A DNA stretch of 64,000 bases from Euphorbia lathyris (Eukaryota > Streptophyta > Magnoliopsida > Malpighiales > Euphorbiaceae). The notes beneath the pieces were generated by a model. It had not been told where the DNA came from and did no database searches. It saw only the letters and a list, made by a program, of their open reading frames with translations. Shown in pieces: positions 46,054-58,083 of this stretch. How positions within the stretch are numbered: position 1 is the stretch's first letter; every line of letters begins with the position of its first letter. Both the position numbers and the translations under genes were made by a program. Location: contig NC_088910.1 of assembly GCF_963576675.1 (NCBI RefSeq), positions 25,608,531 to 25,672,530 on the forward strand, in the 5' to 3' direction.

Positions 46054-46640
46054 ACCTGCGGTCGAGATAAAGACTAGGGTCGCTAAAAAAAGCAACTTTA
46101 CCTACGGTCGAGATAAAGACTAGGGTCGCTAGAAAAAGCAACTTTACCTACGGTCGAGATAAAGACTAGGGTCGCTAGAAAAAGCAACTTTACCTGCGGT
46201 CGAGATAAAGACTAGGGTCGCTAGAAAAAGCAACTTTACCTGCGGTCGAGATAAAGACTAGGGTCGATAGAAAAAGCAACTTTACCTGCGGTCGAGATAA
46301 ATACTAGGGTCGCTAGAAAAAGCAACTTTACCTGCGGTCGAGATAAAGACTAGGGTCGCTAAAAAAAGCAACTTTACCTGCGGTCGAGATAAAGACTAGG
46401 GTCGCTAGAAAAAGCAACTTTACCTGCGGTCGAGATAAAGACTAGGGTCGCTAGAAAAAGCAACTTTACCTACGGTCGATGTAAAGACTAGGGTCGCTAG
46501 AAAAAGCTATTTACCTGCGGTCGATTTAGACTAGGGTCGCTAGAAAAAGCCATTTACCTGCGCTCGATTTAGACTAGGGTTGCTAGAAAGAGCCATTTTA
46601 CCTGCGATCGATTTAGAGACTAGGGGCCCTAAAAGGAGCG
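46054..46640. repeat. Tandem array, 46-bp unit, about ten full and three partial copies
   Basis: Units begin ACCTGCGGTCGAGATAAAGA and contain CTAGGGTCGCTAGAAAAAGC, with starts at 46054, 46100, 46146 and so on every 46 bp to about 46468. Three shortened copies follow with CGATTTAGACTAGGG. The first copies are nearly identical, suggesting recent amplification. It shares the GGTCGA and TAGGGTCG words with the 63-bp array, so the two may be related. Confidence 0.93.
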
Positions 46641-46840
46641 TTCGCCGGCAGCCGATTCAGAGGTAAGGACGGGACAGCCAAAGTGAAGATTGAAGACAAG
46701 ATAGGAACTTGCGACATGAAGATCAGGTATTTCTCCTCCCACTCTATAGGTGTCTTTTACTTTAATATATTTCGCATTGCATGTGTTGAATTTACGAAAA
46801 TGGTTTTCGAAAAAGCACACACGTCACTGTCAAAAATAGA

Positions 46841-46850
46841 AAAGTAGGGG
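46841..46850 (+). other. Polypurine tract of the Tat element
   Basis: AAAAGTAGGGG followed by CAAC and the 3' LTR start TGTAGACA at 46855. Position and composition are as expected for plus-strand priming. Confidence 0.75.
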
Positions 46851-46854
46851 CAAC

Positions 46855-48812
46855 TGTAGACACCGGGGTCGGAGGACCGATGAAGAAAAATTATAAAAAG
46901 GGATCCGAATCAGTCGATTAAAATATGAGTCAATAAAAATAATAAATAAAAAAACGTTGTTCAAAGGAACCGTGGAGACCGGTTTGATCGACTTCGGAAA
47001 TCGAATCGAGATGACGGACGAATTGGTTCCGCGAATGAAATCTTAAATCGTCTCGCCGAGTTCGGGATATTTCATGCTCTTTTCTTATTAATTTTATTAT
47101 TAATAAAATCTCGGGTCGATAAGGGTTTTGTTTTGGTATTTGAGCAATCCAAAAATATAGATAGTTTTGTAAAGGGATCGATTTTGTAAAAGTTAATTTT
47201 ATAAAATCGATTTTGACAAAAATCATTTTCGATGAAAATCGTTATTGGTTTTGGTTAACACTAGGTGTATTTTGTTTGTTTAAATATTTTTTTATTATAT
47301 ATATATAAACGCGGTCCCGTCGGGGGCCGCTTTTTTTCGTCACGGGCCGTTGGACGGCCCGTGACGGGGCTGGGCCGCCAGGCCCAGCCCAATAGCACTT
47401 GGCCAAAGCCAAGTGCTTTGTTTAATTTATTTTTTTTAAAAAATAAAAATAAAAATAAAACAATAATAATCATTAAAAAATAAAATAATAATAAATAATA
47501 AAGCTAATGATGGTTAGGAAATTTCCATGAAATTTCCTAAGCTCATTTAGCTTATCTTTGGCTCCAAATTGGCTTGGAGCCAAAAATAAATTATGTTTGG
47601 GGCTCCATATGCCTATAAATAGGATGGAGTCCCAAGGCATAGGGGAGGAGAAAAAAAACCCGAACCCTTGAAAAAATTCCCCGAGACCCGAACGAAGCAA
47701 AAACCAAAAAAAAAAAAAATCCGACTCAAAACACTATCAATCGACTTGATTTGGCATCCCTATTACCGATTGAGAGGTAATAATCCGAGGAACTAGACCC
47801 ATTTATTTATTCATCTCTTTTTATTGTTTGAATCTATTTATTTATTTGTTTTTTACACTTTTATTGTTTAGATTTGTTAAGTTAATTTTTGGTTTTGCAT
47901 TTGAATAAGTATTTGGTTTTAGTTTTGAAATAAAAACTTCGTTTGGATCCCAATACGAACCGTGACCCGATTCAAGGGTAGTTCGGGATCCAAACGTCGT
48001 AGATCCGTTGTTTTATAAATATTTTGAACCGTTATTTTTAATAAAACGTCGTTTTAGAATCCTCCGTTACAAACCATGACCCGATTTGGGGTAGTTTGGA
48101 GGCTAAAATGATAAAATAGAGTAGATCTAATGTTTTTTGATAAATCTGGAAAATATAGGAGCTGTTCTGTAATTATTTGTTTTCTGTCACTAAAGGCAGT
48201 TTACCGACGGATTTTCCGTCGGTAAATCTGCTGAAATTTTAAAAATACTCTTTTAAGCCCATTTTCTTAACTTTTGGATATTTGGTCCCTTATATATGTA
48301 TATGTGATTATGTAATTATTTTATTAAAATTATTTTGGAGGTATATAACTAATACTTATTTATTATATATTTACTCATTTTGTGTTTGGGTATTATTTAT
48401 ATTATTCTAACTTTGTATATATATATATATATGTATGTATGTATATATAGGTTTTCTTTAAGCTCATTTAAGCTATATCTAGTTATTATTTTTGTGGATT
48501 ATTTGCTTGGCCCATTTGGGATAATTAATAAATGCTTTTGGGGTTATTAGATATTATTTTGGGTATTGATATTGGGATGTACATTTAGGTGAGTTAATTT
48601 CCATATAGTTATTAGGTAAAAAACTATTTTGGGGTTAAATGTTATTTTCTTATTTATGAACCTTGTTCATTCTTTTTTTACATTTGTTTTATTAAAATAA
48701 AAGTGTAATGTGTCTAGTAGTATTTTCATTACTATTTTACATATTAATAATCATAGGATATATCATTTCTTCACTTATTTTCAATCTATAGGTATAATTA
48801 CCATCTTTACCC

Positions 48813-48890
<78 letters not shown>

Positions 48891-49987
48891 AATGTTTATT
48901 TTTCTTTTGGTTCCTATATATATATATATATATATATATATGTTTTAAAAGTATTTGGGTTGGGTGAATTTGGGTTTAATTTGTAAGTGTTGTAATTATG
49001 TTCAAATAAAGGATAATTGAGTGAAAAAGGGAAAATAAACCACAAAAAAGAAAGTTTGATTTGTTTATTTAAGCTAAGGTTTTTTAGACATCCCTAAAGT
49101 GTAAATAAAAGGCTTTTTCATCATTTTAAACCACTTTTTAAACATCACACTTTAAAACCTTAATTCGTTCCAACGACGGATTAAGCGAACCTTGTAATTA
49201 AAATTGTTTTTGTGAATAATGAGGTTTTGAATTGTTTTCCTAACTAAACGGTTTTGTACAAAACAAATTGACTTGTGTGCTTAATCACGCTTTTAGATAG
49301 AAACTGTTTGCTCAACGTTTTCAAACGTTCGAGTCGTTCCAACGGCGATTCGAGTGAACATCATTAACGGGGTTTTGAAACGTACTTAAATCGTTCCAAC
49401 AACGATTAAGGTACGAACCATGTAAATAAACTCGTTTTTGGGGAATGAGATTAGCGTAGAGTTAGTGTATAGTCTAAAGCATAAAATCACACTGTGAATA
49501 AATCAATTCTTTCTTCTCCCCCTCTCTCTCCTATATACTTTAAATTTATGCAAAATGGGTGATTCTTTACTAAAATGGCTTTCAAATAACATGCTCAAAA
49601 CGGTTTTCAAAGCGAGAAAGAAAAGGTTTCAAATGAATTTTAAACTTAAAGAAATATGTGATTAGTCCGTTATCGCCTAACACGCTGAGTAGGAGGCCGG
49701 TGGTTCATAACCAGGCGATGTCGGGGTGCCTAGTAGCCTTTCTCCGGAAAGGAGCTAGCCTTCTCGGCTCGTACCTAAGTTTCCCGAACCCTCACCGGTC
49801 TCCCGCAAGGGATCGGTGTTCATTTTCCCATTCATGGGTGGCGACTCTTCCATACTCCGAGCTCCGGTCCTGCCGAGCAGCTTGATTCCACGATTGGTTG
49901 CTTTCGGCGCCAATCACCGCTTACGTCGCCATGAGGTGTCCACCCCCCGGTCCGCCCGGGCGAGGCCGTTCGGCACCTTGTCTAACA
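46855..49987 (+). repeat. 3' LTR of the Tat element (3133 bp)
   Basis: Begins TGTAGACACCGG and ends TTGTCTAACA with inverted tips. A microsatellite (CA)n then (TA)n lies at about 48815-48887, and another (AT)n at 48914-48942. Short repeated phrases such as CGTTCCAACGACGATT variants occur at 49166-49420. The GC-rich end 49650-49987 (GGAGCTAGCC, CTTTCGGCGCCAATCACC) is probably R/U5. No gene inside. Confidence 0.88.
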
Positions 49988-49992
49988 ATTGG

Positions 49993-51021
49993 CTTACAAT
50001 TTTCCATATCAAATTTCTTCAATATCTCATTGGCATACTTAGTCTGGCTAATGAAGATGCCATTCTTGCCTTGTTTGATTTGAAGTCCAAGGAAGAAGTT
50101 GAGTTCTCCCATCATTGACATCTCAAACTCAGTTTGTATCTGCTTGCTAAATTCCTTGCATATTGACTGATTAGTAGCACTGAAGATAATATCATCAATA
50201 TATATTTGTGCCAGTAGGGTATCTTTACCCTTTTTCTTAATGAATAAGGTTGTGTCAACTTTTCCTCTGACATAATTTCTGGTCAGCCCTTCATACCAAG
50301 CACGTGGTGCTTGCTTCCGGCCGTACAGAGCCTTTTTGAGTTTATAAACGTGGTTTGGGAATTTTGGATCGTCAAACCTTGGAGGCTGACTAACATAAAC
50401 CTCTTCATTTATAACTCCATTAAGAAATGCACTTTTGACATCCATTTGGAACAATTTAAAATTCATAAAGCTAGCATATGCACACAATATTCTTATAGCT
50501 TCTAATCTAGCTACAAGGGTAAAGGTCTCACCATAGTCAATACCTTCCTGCTGACTGTAACCTTGAGCTACAAGTCTGGCTTTGTTCCTGACTACGTTTC
50601 CCTGTTCATCTAGCTTATTTTGAAATACCCATTTTGTTCCTATGGTCTTTTGATTCTTTGGTTTAGGCACTAAATCCCATACTTCGTTTCTTTTGAATTG
50701 ATCGAGCTCCTCTTGCATCACATTTATCCAGAATTCATCATTCTCAGCTTCTAAGAAGTTTCTTGATTCAAGAACTGACACGAAGGCTACGTTACTGAGA
50801 TATCTCCTGAGTTTGTTTCTGGTCATCAGGGTGTTCTCAGCGGCATCAAGAATCCTACTTTCAGAGTGTCCTCTTGGAACCTTGATCTCCTTTGGTAATG
50901 TAGTGTCTTCAGGAGTAGGTGTTTCAACAATCTCTACAGGATTATATTGGTCAGCAAAGATAATTTGGGGTTCGTTTTTACCTTTGGTCAGCCCTTGAGG
51001 TAGTGACTCAGTGGCTCCATT
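49993..51021 (-). pseudogene. Copia reverse transcriptase, 5' of the Tat insertion
   Basis: The frame 50826-49993 has the copia RT core: [51 protein letters not shown] with the first catalytic Asp, [14 protein letters not shown], and YIDDIIF with the catalytic pair, then LGLQIKQ. It is cut at the ATTGG target; the few codons beyond belong to the Tat LTR. One in-frame TAA just left of 51022 separates it from the integrase frame; otherwise pol is in a single frame. Confidence 0.92.
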
Positions 51022-52368
51022 TTAGTCAGCGGAAGCTGAGCATGGGTCATCTTCGGTAGGCTGACTTGTTTTCCTTGCAGGGTTAGTTTCATCGAACTCA
51101 ACATGTACAGACTCTTCTAAGACCTGAGTTCGTTTATTAAAAACCCTATATGCTTTGCTGTTTGTTGAGTACCCTAAGAAGATAGCTTCATCAGCTTTTG
51201 AATCAAACTTAGCAAGGTTGTCTTTAGTATTTAAAATAAAACATTTGCAACCAAAGGCACGAAAATATCCAATGTTGGGTTTTCGTCCTTTCCAAAGTTC
51301 ATAAGGGGTTTTCTTAAGTATAGGTCTGACTAGAGCCTTATTGAGTATATAACAAGCTGTGTTGACAGCTTCACCCCAGAAATATTTTGGAAGCCTATTA
51401 TCACTCAGCATTGTCCTAGCTATTTCAACTAAGGTTCTGTTCTTCCTCTCAACTACCCCATTTTGTTGAGGAGTTCTAGGAGCAGAAAAATTGTGGTCAA
51501 TGCCGATGACTTCACAGAATTCATCAAATTGTTGATTTTTGAATTCTCCGCCATTATCACTTCGGATGTGAGCTAATTTTAGGTCTTTATCATTTTCAAG
51601 TTTTCTAACCAATGTTGAGAACATCTCAAAAGCTTCATCCTTGCTACTCAACAGGATGACCCAAGTGTACTGAGAAAAGTCATCTACAATGACTAAGGAA
51701 AATCTCTTACCACCCAAGCTCAGTGGTTGGACTGGTCCGAAAAGATCCAAGTGTAGTAACTCTAATGGACGCTTGGTTGAGACTACATTTTTACTTTGAA
51801 AAGATTTTTTAGTTTGTTTACCTTGCTGACAAGCATTACATAATTGATCCTTCTCAAACTTGAGTTTGTGCAATCCCTCAACTAATTTCTTTCTTGCTAA
51901 TTTGGCAAGGAGGTCCATGCTTACATGACCAAGTCTCCTATGCCATAGCCAGGAATTATCTTCCTTTGACACTAAGCATATATTTTTTGAAAACTTCTTT
52001 TCTAAGTTTAGCATGAAAACATTGTCAACATGAGGGGCAGTTAAAATCAACTCATTTGTTTTTCCCTCGAGTATTCTACCCTCAGTGGCATCAAATACAA
52101 CCTTTCTACCGCTGTCACACAGCTGAGCTACGCTCAGTAGGTTATATTTAAGACCCCTGACTAGGGAGACTGACTCAATAGTAGGATTACCACCAACGAT
52201 ACATGACCCTACTATCTTACCCTTTTTGTTGTCTCCAAAACTTACATTTCCTCCTCGTTTATGCACAAGTGTGATGAACTGAGTTTCATCACCAGTCATA
52301 TGCCTTGAGCATGCGCTGTCAATGTACCATAGCTTTGACTTCTCAGCACACCTCAGGCTCACTTGCAA
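51022..52368 (-). pseudogene. Copia protease and integrase
   Basis: Starts with the protease active-site segment (WYIDSACSRHMTGD), then GAG-pre-integrase zinc sequence (WHRRLGHVS, CNACQQGKQ) and the integrase core with all three acids visible: LDLFGPV, RSDNGGEF, NGVVERKNRTL. 448 codons are open. The domain is intact, but the frame is fused in decay to stops on both sides (TAA at its end; a break to the second zinc knuckle near 52370). Confidence 0.9.
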
Positions 52369-52373
52369 TGTAA

Positions 52374-53996
52374 CTAAATATCTTTAGGTACCCAAGTCTT
52401 TTTGGGTCCTCGCTTGTTAGAGTCAACAAGTGATGCATCATATTTAATTTTGTGATGGCATACATTTATAGTGTGGCCATCTTTCCCACAAAAGTCACAA
52501 TAAACTTCCCTTTGGGGGTATTTCCATTTTTGGTCAGCACGATGGTGCTGAGCATACCAACACACTTTTATAGTGTGTCCTTTCTTTCCACAACAGTCAC
52601 ACTGACTGTTCTACTGAGTGTACCGTCTTTGTTGACTAGTACCCGAATACTCAGTCTTTGAATAGAACCTTTTCTTAGCCGATGAACTCAACTGGTTCTG
52701 TATGGATGTGATGTCCTTTCTCAGCTTCTTAGAGTCTGATTGGACTTCAGAGACAAACCTATGCATGATTTTTAAATTTTCATCTTGCCTGGTATTGTCC
52801 TGGAGGATATGTCGAAGGTCACTGAGTTTGACCTCTTCTATCTCATCACATCGCCTGCTGAGTGCTCTTATTTTCTTATTACACTTTTTGATAAGTGTAT
52901 AAAGATCACTCAAGGCATTTATCATTTCATTTCTGAGCAAATGTAGGGATGTTACCTCAGTTGAGTGTTCCTCATGGTCAGACCCACCAGAGAGGTCAGC
53001 TTGCTTAGAGTGGCAGGTGTCAGCAGATTCATCAGCCATGAAACAGATGTTTGCTGACTCAGTGGCATCAGCTTCTGACGAGGTTGACTCATCACTATCG
53101 CTCCACGTGGCCACCATTGCCTTTCTACTAGTCTTTTTTTCTCTCTTCAAAGTAGGACATCTTGATTTGATGTGCCCAGCTTGATGGCATTCAAAGCAAG
53201 TAACGGGCTTTGAGCTGTTTTTGTTGTATCTGCTGTCGCTAGACTCAGCTTTGTATTTGTCACCTTTCTTGAATGACCTTCTGCTGTATTTGTCATTTTT
53301 TCGAAACAACTTTTTCATCTTTCTGGTGAACATGTCCATTTCCTCATCATCTGATGAGTCAGCATCAGTTGAGTCAGCTTTCATGACAAGGGATTTTTGC
53401 TTCTTATCTTCAGACTTTTCTTTCACTTCAAAGTTCTTTATTGAGATCTCGTGGGTCAGCAGAGATCCAATGAGTTCATCATATTTATATGTGGTCAGGT
53501 CCTGAGCTTCTTCTACAGTTGTTTTCTTTACTTGCCAGCTTTTAGGGAGACTTCTTAGAATCTTCTTCACTTGTTCTTCTTCAGTGAAGTTCTTACCGAG
53601 TCTTTTAAGCTCATTGATTATGTTAGTGAATCTTGCATTCATCTCAGAGATGTCCTCATTATCATTGATCTCAAATAGCTCGTACAACCGCATATGTTGA
53701 TTCACTTTAGACTCTTTGACCTTACTGGTTCCTTCATAGGTCACCTCCAGCTTCTTCCAGATTTCTTGTGCTGATTCACAACCTGAAATCTTATTGTATT
53801 CTGCAGCATCTAAAGCATAGTGAAGCATGTTTATAGCCGAAGCATTATTTTGTAATTTCTTAAGGTCATCTTCTGACCACTTAGCCTCGCTTTTGACAGT
53901 TTTAACACCATCAATGGTTTCATAGGGAACAAAAGGGCCTTGGACTATAGCTAGCCATGCACTCATATTTGTTGCCTGAATGAAGTTTTTCATCAT
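52374..53996 (-). pseudogene. Copia gag with two CCHC zinc knuckles
   Basis: 53996-52611 encodes 461 residues: the UBN2-type gag domain (AWLAIVQGPFVPYE, ILRSLPKSWQVKKTTVEEA), a first knuckle CFECHQAGHIKSRCP, then an S/D/E-rich linker and a helical region. After an in-frame interruption at 52609, 52565-52374 gives a second knuckle, CDFCGKDGHTINVCHHK. Two knuckles with a long linker fit Sirevirus gag. The start is placed at MMKNFIQATN, the first ATG downstream of the primer site. Confidence 0.88.
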
Positions 53997-54165
53997 GTTC
54001 TTTCATAATGTATAATTAGATCCAAAGAACAGAGGAGACCGACTAATAGATAATCCCTCAGGGAGTATTTGGGTTGTTTGATTTCCTGGAAGGAAACGAG
54101 TGCTGTTCTCAGCCATTACAGGGATCAGCTCAAGATAGTTTTATCTTAATTAGTGAGCTATTAGG

Positions 54166-54176
54166 CTCTGATACCA
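54166..54176 (-). other. Initiator-Met tRNA primer binding site of the copia element
   Basis: On the minus strand TGGTATCAGAG, with C and C following, is the classic complement of tRNA-iMet. It lies two bases from the 5' LTR end at 54179. Confidence 0.93.
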
Positions 54177-54178
54177 TT

Positions 54179-55557
54179 TGTTGGTCCCATGTAACGTAAT
54201 AGGATTAGTTCCAAGGGGGGGGGGGTTTAGGAACTAATATAACTTTTTCACTTAATAATGCTGACTTAATTGAATGTTTGATAATTTACCTTAGTTTCAG
54301 GTCAGTAAGGTTGAGTGTGGTGTGAGACAACTTTAATCAGATACTGACTAGAGCTGTTTTAGTTGTGAGTTGGGAAGCAACACTTAAGTCAGTTTCCAAC
54401 TCAGCACTCAAATTACTCAGCTTTAGCTTGTACAGATTATTTACTGAGTAATTTTAAGCAAGCAACACATACATATATATATCAAGAGAAAGGGTTAGAA
54501 GTTACTCAGTAGACTTATCCTGGTTCGGCCTCTCCGCCTACGTCTAGTCCCCGGAATCCTTCCGAGCTTTTTCAATCCTCTACTGAGCTCTTTAAAGGTA
54601 GAGCACAAACCTTTTACAATAGCAACTGAGTATGCAAGAGTACCGTCCTCTATTCGTCTACTCAATCCTATCTACCACTGAATACTATAACCGAGTACTC
54701 AGCTTCTCTCTACCACTGAGTACTATAACCGAGTTGTACTCAGCTTCTCTAACCTTTTACAAATGATACAAGAATTGTTCTCACTATACGAAGAACACTT
54801 TAGATGAATAAAATCACTCTAGACTTTTACACAATGATTGGAGTTTGGTGTAAGACCTTACTTTTTCTTTTCAGACAGCTTCTATTTTGGATTTTGACTT
54901 AGTGTAGATTTGCTTGTCTGTTTGTATGTCTTGTTTTTTTTATCCAAGTGATGAATTGGACTTTTTATCGCAATATTTGGGGTCCCAATGATTTGAATTC
55001 CGACATAGCCGTTGTGGGAAAACGGTCTCATTTCGTCATCACGTGGTCAGCTTTCAGAGCTGCAGGCCAATCTTGTCTTCAGTTTTAGACAGGTGCCAGG
55101 TTTGTCTTCTTATACCATATTTGTCTTCTTACGCCAGGTTTGTCTTCTAGCAAAAGTCAGATGGTCCATGCGTCTCGAAAAGGTCCTTAAGACGGATTTC
55201 CGAGGCTTCTGATTTGTTTCAGAAATCTGTCAGACCTTGTCTTCCAAGTTGACGGGTCATTGACGCACTATTCAGCTTGACTCAGCGGCTTCGCCCTTAA
55301 GCTATTCTGAAGAAGACATATCTTTCACAAAGCTGAGTTGCATTCTACTCAGCTTCTGCTGTGTGACTTGCTATTGCTGACTTTGTCTTGTCTTTCTTTT
55401 ATAGACTTTCAGTTCCTGTTCTCTTTAGTTAACTTACTCAACATTGAACAAACACATTAGTACAATTAAATCAAAGCACTTAAATATAATTGTTTAATCA
55501 TGGAATTAACTTAAATAATTTTGTCAAATCAAAATCATGTGGAAAGGTGTTTCAACA
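54179..55557 (-). repeat. 5' LTR of the copia element
   Basis: 1379 bp; the partner of 32270-33643, with roughly 2-3 % differences by eye plus small indels such as a longer G-run near 54218. Ends TGTTGGTCCC and GGTGTTTCAACA. The frame at 55012-55212 is incidental. Confidence 0.93.
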
Positions 55558-55562
55558 TAATT

Positions 55563-56439
55563 CACATCAAATTATGATATGTATTTGTTCTTGACTGTAG
55601 TTTCAGAAATTTAAAATAATAGGTGTACGTTGCTTTTATTTGTTTTTGACTAGTTTCTGTAATTTGATTTCAAATCTTTGATATATAAAAATTGATATTA
55701 ATTCAGCATGTCTGCTTATATGCCAATCTGAATATTACCCATAAATTTCATTGAAATATCAGATAAAGGAGAAAGTAAGTCACATTAATTTAAAAAAAAT
55801 ATCATATAAAGAACAATACATAAAATATGGCATCTGAATAAAAATTCATTGACATAATTGATAAGAACTATGTCATTTGTAATACGCTACAACAACAGAA
55901 ATCATTACGCAAACTGTCATCACAGTTACTAATATGTCAATTTTCCATAAATTTCTTGACATTTTTAATTAACAAGCTGTCATTCAAGGATAATAGAGGT
56001 GACGGTAATAATAAATAAGTCGTCATTGGAATGTCCGTAAGATGATAGCTTACCAATAGGGTGATGTCGTATGAGGTTGATTCAAATGACAGAACGCAAC
56101 CGTCGTCTGAAGGAGCATCAGATGGCAGCGAGCCCCATGATAGTTTTATTTTCTTCGGGATGACGATTTTGAACCGTCATCTGAAGAGGATATTAGCGTA
56201 GTGTGAGTATCCATATTCATCATGATATCTCATGTCAAGTAGTATAATATTCACTACTTCCTTAAATAATATAAATAAATGTGATGGTCTATGAATTAAT
56301 AATGCACATTTATTAATTCTCATAACCATGGACATTTAAAGTATATTATTATCAAGAAAACCTATCTCGTATTCTCAACTCATTGAGAATAGATTTTCTT
56401 AAATAATACTTGATATTACGTAGATTTATCAACACCGTA
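55563..56439. other. Intergenic DNA with possible CACTA-like element
   Basis: 55883-56203 looks like a small CACTA-type remnant: the right end reads CACTACGCTAATATCC on the minus strand, the left end is CGCTACAACAACAG, and TGACG/CGTCA words recur between them (about ten, for example CCGTCATCTG, CCGTCGTCTG). The left CACTA tip is altered and the 3-bp duplication does not match, so this is tentative. The rest is AT-rich spacer. Confidence 0.4.
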
Positions 56440-57721
56440 TAGCGTCCCTGTGAGGCACCGTTGTGTTCGGCCGGGGGCACTTCGATGCAAAAATCAGTAA
56501 TGTTCTTGAGAATAAACTGTAATCACAAGTAGGGTTTTTAGAATATGTGTACCTTTTGACACCTTATTACTGGGGTATTTATATAGGTTTGAGTGATAAC
56601 CGTAACAACCCACTTTTAATGCATTTAATGAAGTGTAATACCTTTTTAATGCACTTTAACTCTGACTCTAACCTCTGAGCTTTTATTGCCATTAAGGTAT
56701 CATTAATGTTCATTTAATGATGGTGAGCTCGCCTTATATCAGCTTAGTTCCTTATCTTAGCGGATCGTTTAGTGAGACGGATCTTGGATCCTTCTACTTG
56801 GCGGATCTCTGGATGACCCACGGGGCACCACCATATTTCCAGCTGTACGCCATATATACTAAAGAGGCGGATCTCATCCTGTCATTTCTCCTTTTTGGTC
56901 CTTCTTTTAGGGAATATTCCTAGCCCGATCCTTCGTATTTCATGGCGGATGTTATCAGAAGCCCCCCTAAAAGGTCTTTTAAGCTCTTCAGGGCTTTTCA
57001 ACTTCTCCGCATTTCAGATAGCATTTATTACGCCTGACAAGCGCCTTTTCCATACAAATAATGTGTTTACAGGTGGCAGTTCCTGACACTGACTCCAAAA
57101 CTGTTTCTTTATTTCACTTAATAAAAACACCTTTCCTCTTACTTCTTCATTTTTTCTCTGTTTCGATCATCTTTCCAGTTCTTGCAAAAGTTCTCCGTGA
57201 CCTTTATTTGCACACCGAATTTCCATCTAAGTTTATTCTCTAGTTATAAACTTTTCATCATTTCTTCTTGTTGTTTTTACTGATGCTTCCCTCATCTTCT
57301 ACTTCTTCATCTGAAAGAACTCTAGACCTTGATTCAAAACCTTCTACGATGTCTTTATCAGTTACAATTCCTGTTGCAACTATGGAGGCCCGTAATCTTC
57401 TATCTGAGGAGGAAGCTAGTTCCTCTGTCCCTAAAAAGAAAGGGATAAAAAACCCCCAAAATGGAGGTAACTTCCTCCAAAATTGACCTTACCCTTCTGG
57501 TGACGCTTCAGTCCATGTATTCTTGGCTTCGGGCGGCCACATGCTTAATTCCTACACCTTATCAAAAACCCGCCTACCCTCCTCAAGGTTATTTCACTAT
57601 ATACCAGAGTCATGTGGAGAGGGGTTTTAGTTATCCGGTCCCCAAGGTAATTGGGGACATTCTTGAGTTTATTCCCATCTGCCAATTACATCCGAATGGA
57701 TGGCTCGACTTAGTCTCGTGA
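56440..57721 (+). pseudogene. Gypsy-type retroelement leader and ORF1 fragment
   Basis: 57268-57486 and 57461-57721 read, in two overlapping frames, as a serine-rich start followed by a block PPQGYFTIYQSHVERGFSYP and QLHPNGWLDLV. This block is typical of the plant family annotated as putative gypsy-type transposon ORF1. A frameshift joins the two frames near 57470. 56440-57267 before it (GAGAATAAACTGTAATCAC, AAGCCCCCC) may be leader or LTR, but no ends can be fixed. The ORF is cut at 57721 by LINE sequence on the other strand. Confidence 0.55.
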
Positions 57722-58012
57722 AGATCTAAACTCAAACTCCTTGCGTAGTTTGCCATCCAATCAGCTGTCATGTTCCCTTCCCATAGGATATGAACGAGCC
57801 ACACCTCCCAATCTCTATCATATAGATCACGACACGCCATAATAAGCCAAGAAAACCGAACCACCTCATGACTAACAAGTCGAATTACTACCAAAGAGTC
57901 CATTTCGAATACTACTTTGCGGTAATGCCTAGCCCATACATACTTGAGGTCAAAATACAAATTTTTCACGGTTTGGATTAAAGCTATTTTGAAAAGGTGA
58001 AACAAAAAACTT
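57722..58012 (-). mobile_element. LINE RNase H fragment
   Basis: On the minus strand an open frame reads VVFEMDSLVVIRLVSHEVV, then HILWEGNMTADWMANYARSL, the second half of a plant LINE RNase H with its Asp residues. No A-run is present at its 3' (left) edge, where it joins the gypsy-type ORF1, so it may have been moved by recombination. Confidence 0.7.
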
Positions 58013-58083
58013 TATTATTATCAATTAAATGCAATTCCATTATAATTAAGATAAGAGAGGAGAATATAGGGAGACTCAATGTT

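Larger units (their letters stand above)
39869..49987 (+). mobile_element. Tat-lineage Ty3/gypsy retrotransposon, nested, internally deleted
   Basis: The 10,119-bp insert begins TGTAGACATCGG, ends TTGTCTAACA and is flanked by ATTGG (39864-39868 and 49988-49992). The right LTR (46855-49987) is 3133 bp. The left LTR keeps only its first about 543 bp and is joined directly to a sequence just upstream of RT, so the primer site, gag and most of the LTR are gone. Two RNase H domains (the usual one and a second of RVT_3 type) before integrase, a long 3' untranslated region with tandem repeats and a very long LTR mark the Tat/Ogre group. The shared LTR segment differs at about 10 of 543 positions (1.8 %). 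Confidence 0.9.
32270..55557 (-). mobile_element. Sirevirus-type Ty1/copia retrotransposon with nested insertions
   Basis: The ends are matching LTRs (32270-33643 and 54179-55557) flanked by the duplication TAATT (32265-32269 and 55558-55562). From the right: 5' LTR, initiator-Met primer site, gag, protease, integrase, RT, RNase H, an env-like frame, polypurine tract, 3' LTR. Copia gene order with integrase before RT, plus a long frame between RNase H and the 3' LTR, fits the Sirevirus/SIRE lineage. Without the solo LTR (1585 bp) and the Tat element (10,119 bp), the element is about 11.6 kb. LTR differences by eye are roughly 2-3 %. Several in-frame stops make it non-autonomous now. Confidence 0.92.

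Noticed and set aside
45350..46640. CRISPR-like regular repeats
   Set aside because: Units are contiguous tandem copies without unique spacers and lie inside a plant retrotransposon.
48710..48967. 85-residue frame
   Set aside because: Mostly (TH)n and (YI)n from the CA/TA microsatellite in the LTR.
39428..53996. Active copia polyprotein
   Set aside because: Domains are well preserved, but in-frame stops and a 10-kb insertion in the RT/RNase H region exclude function.
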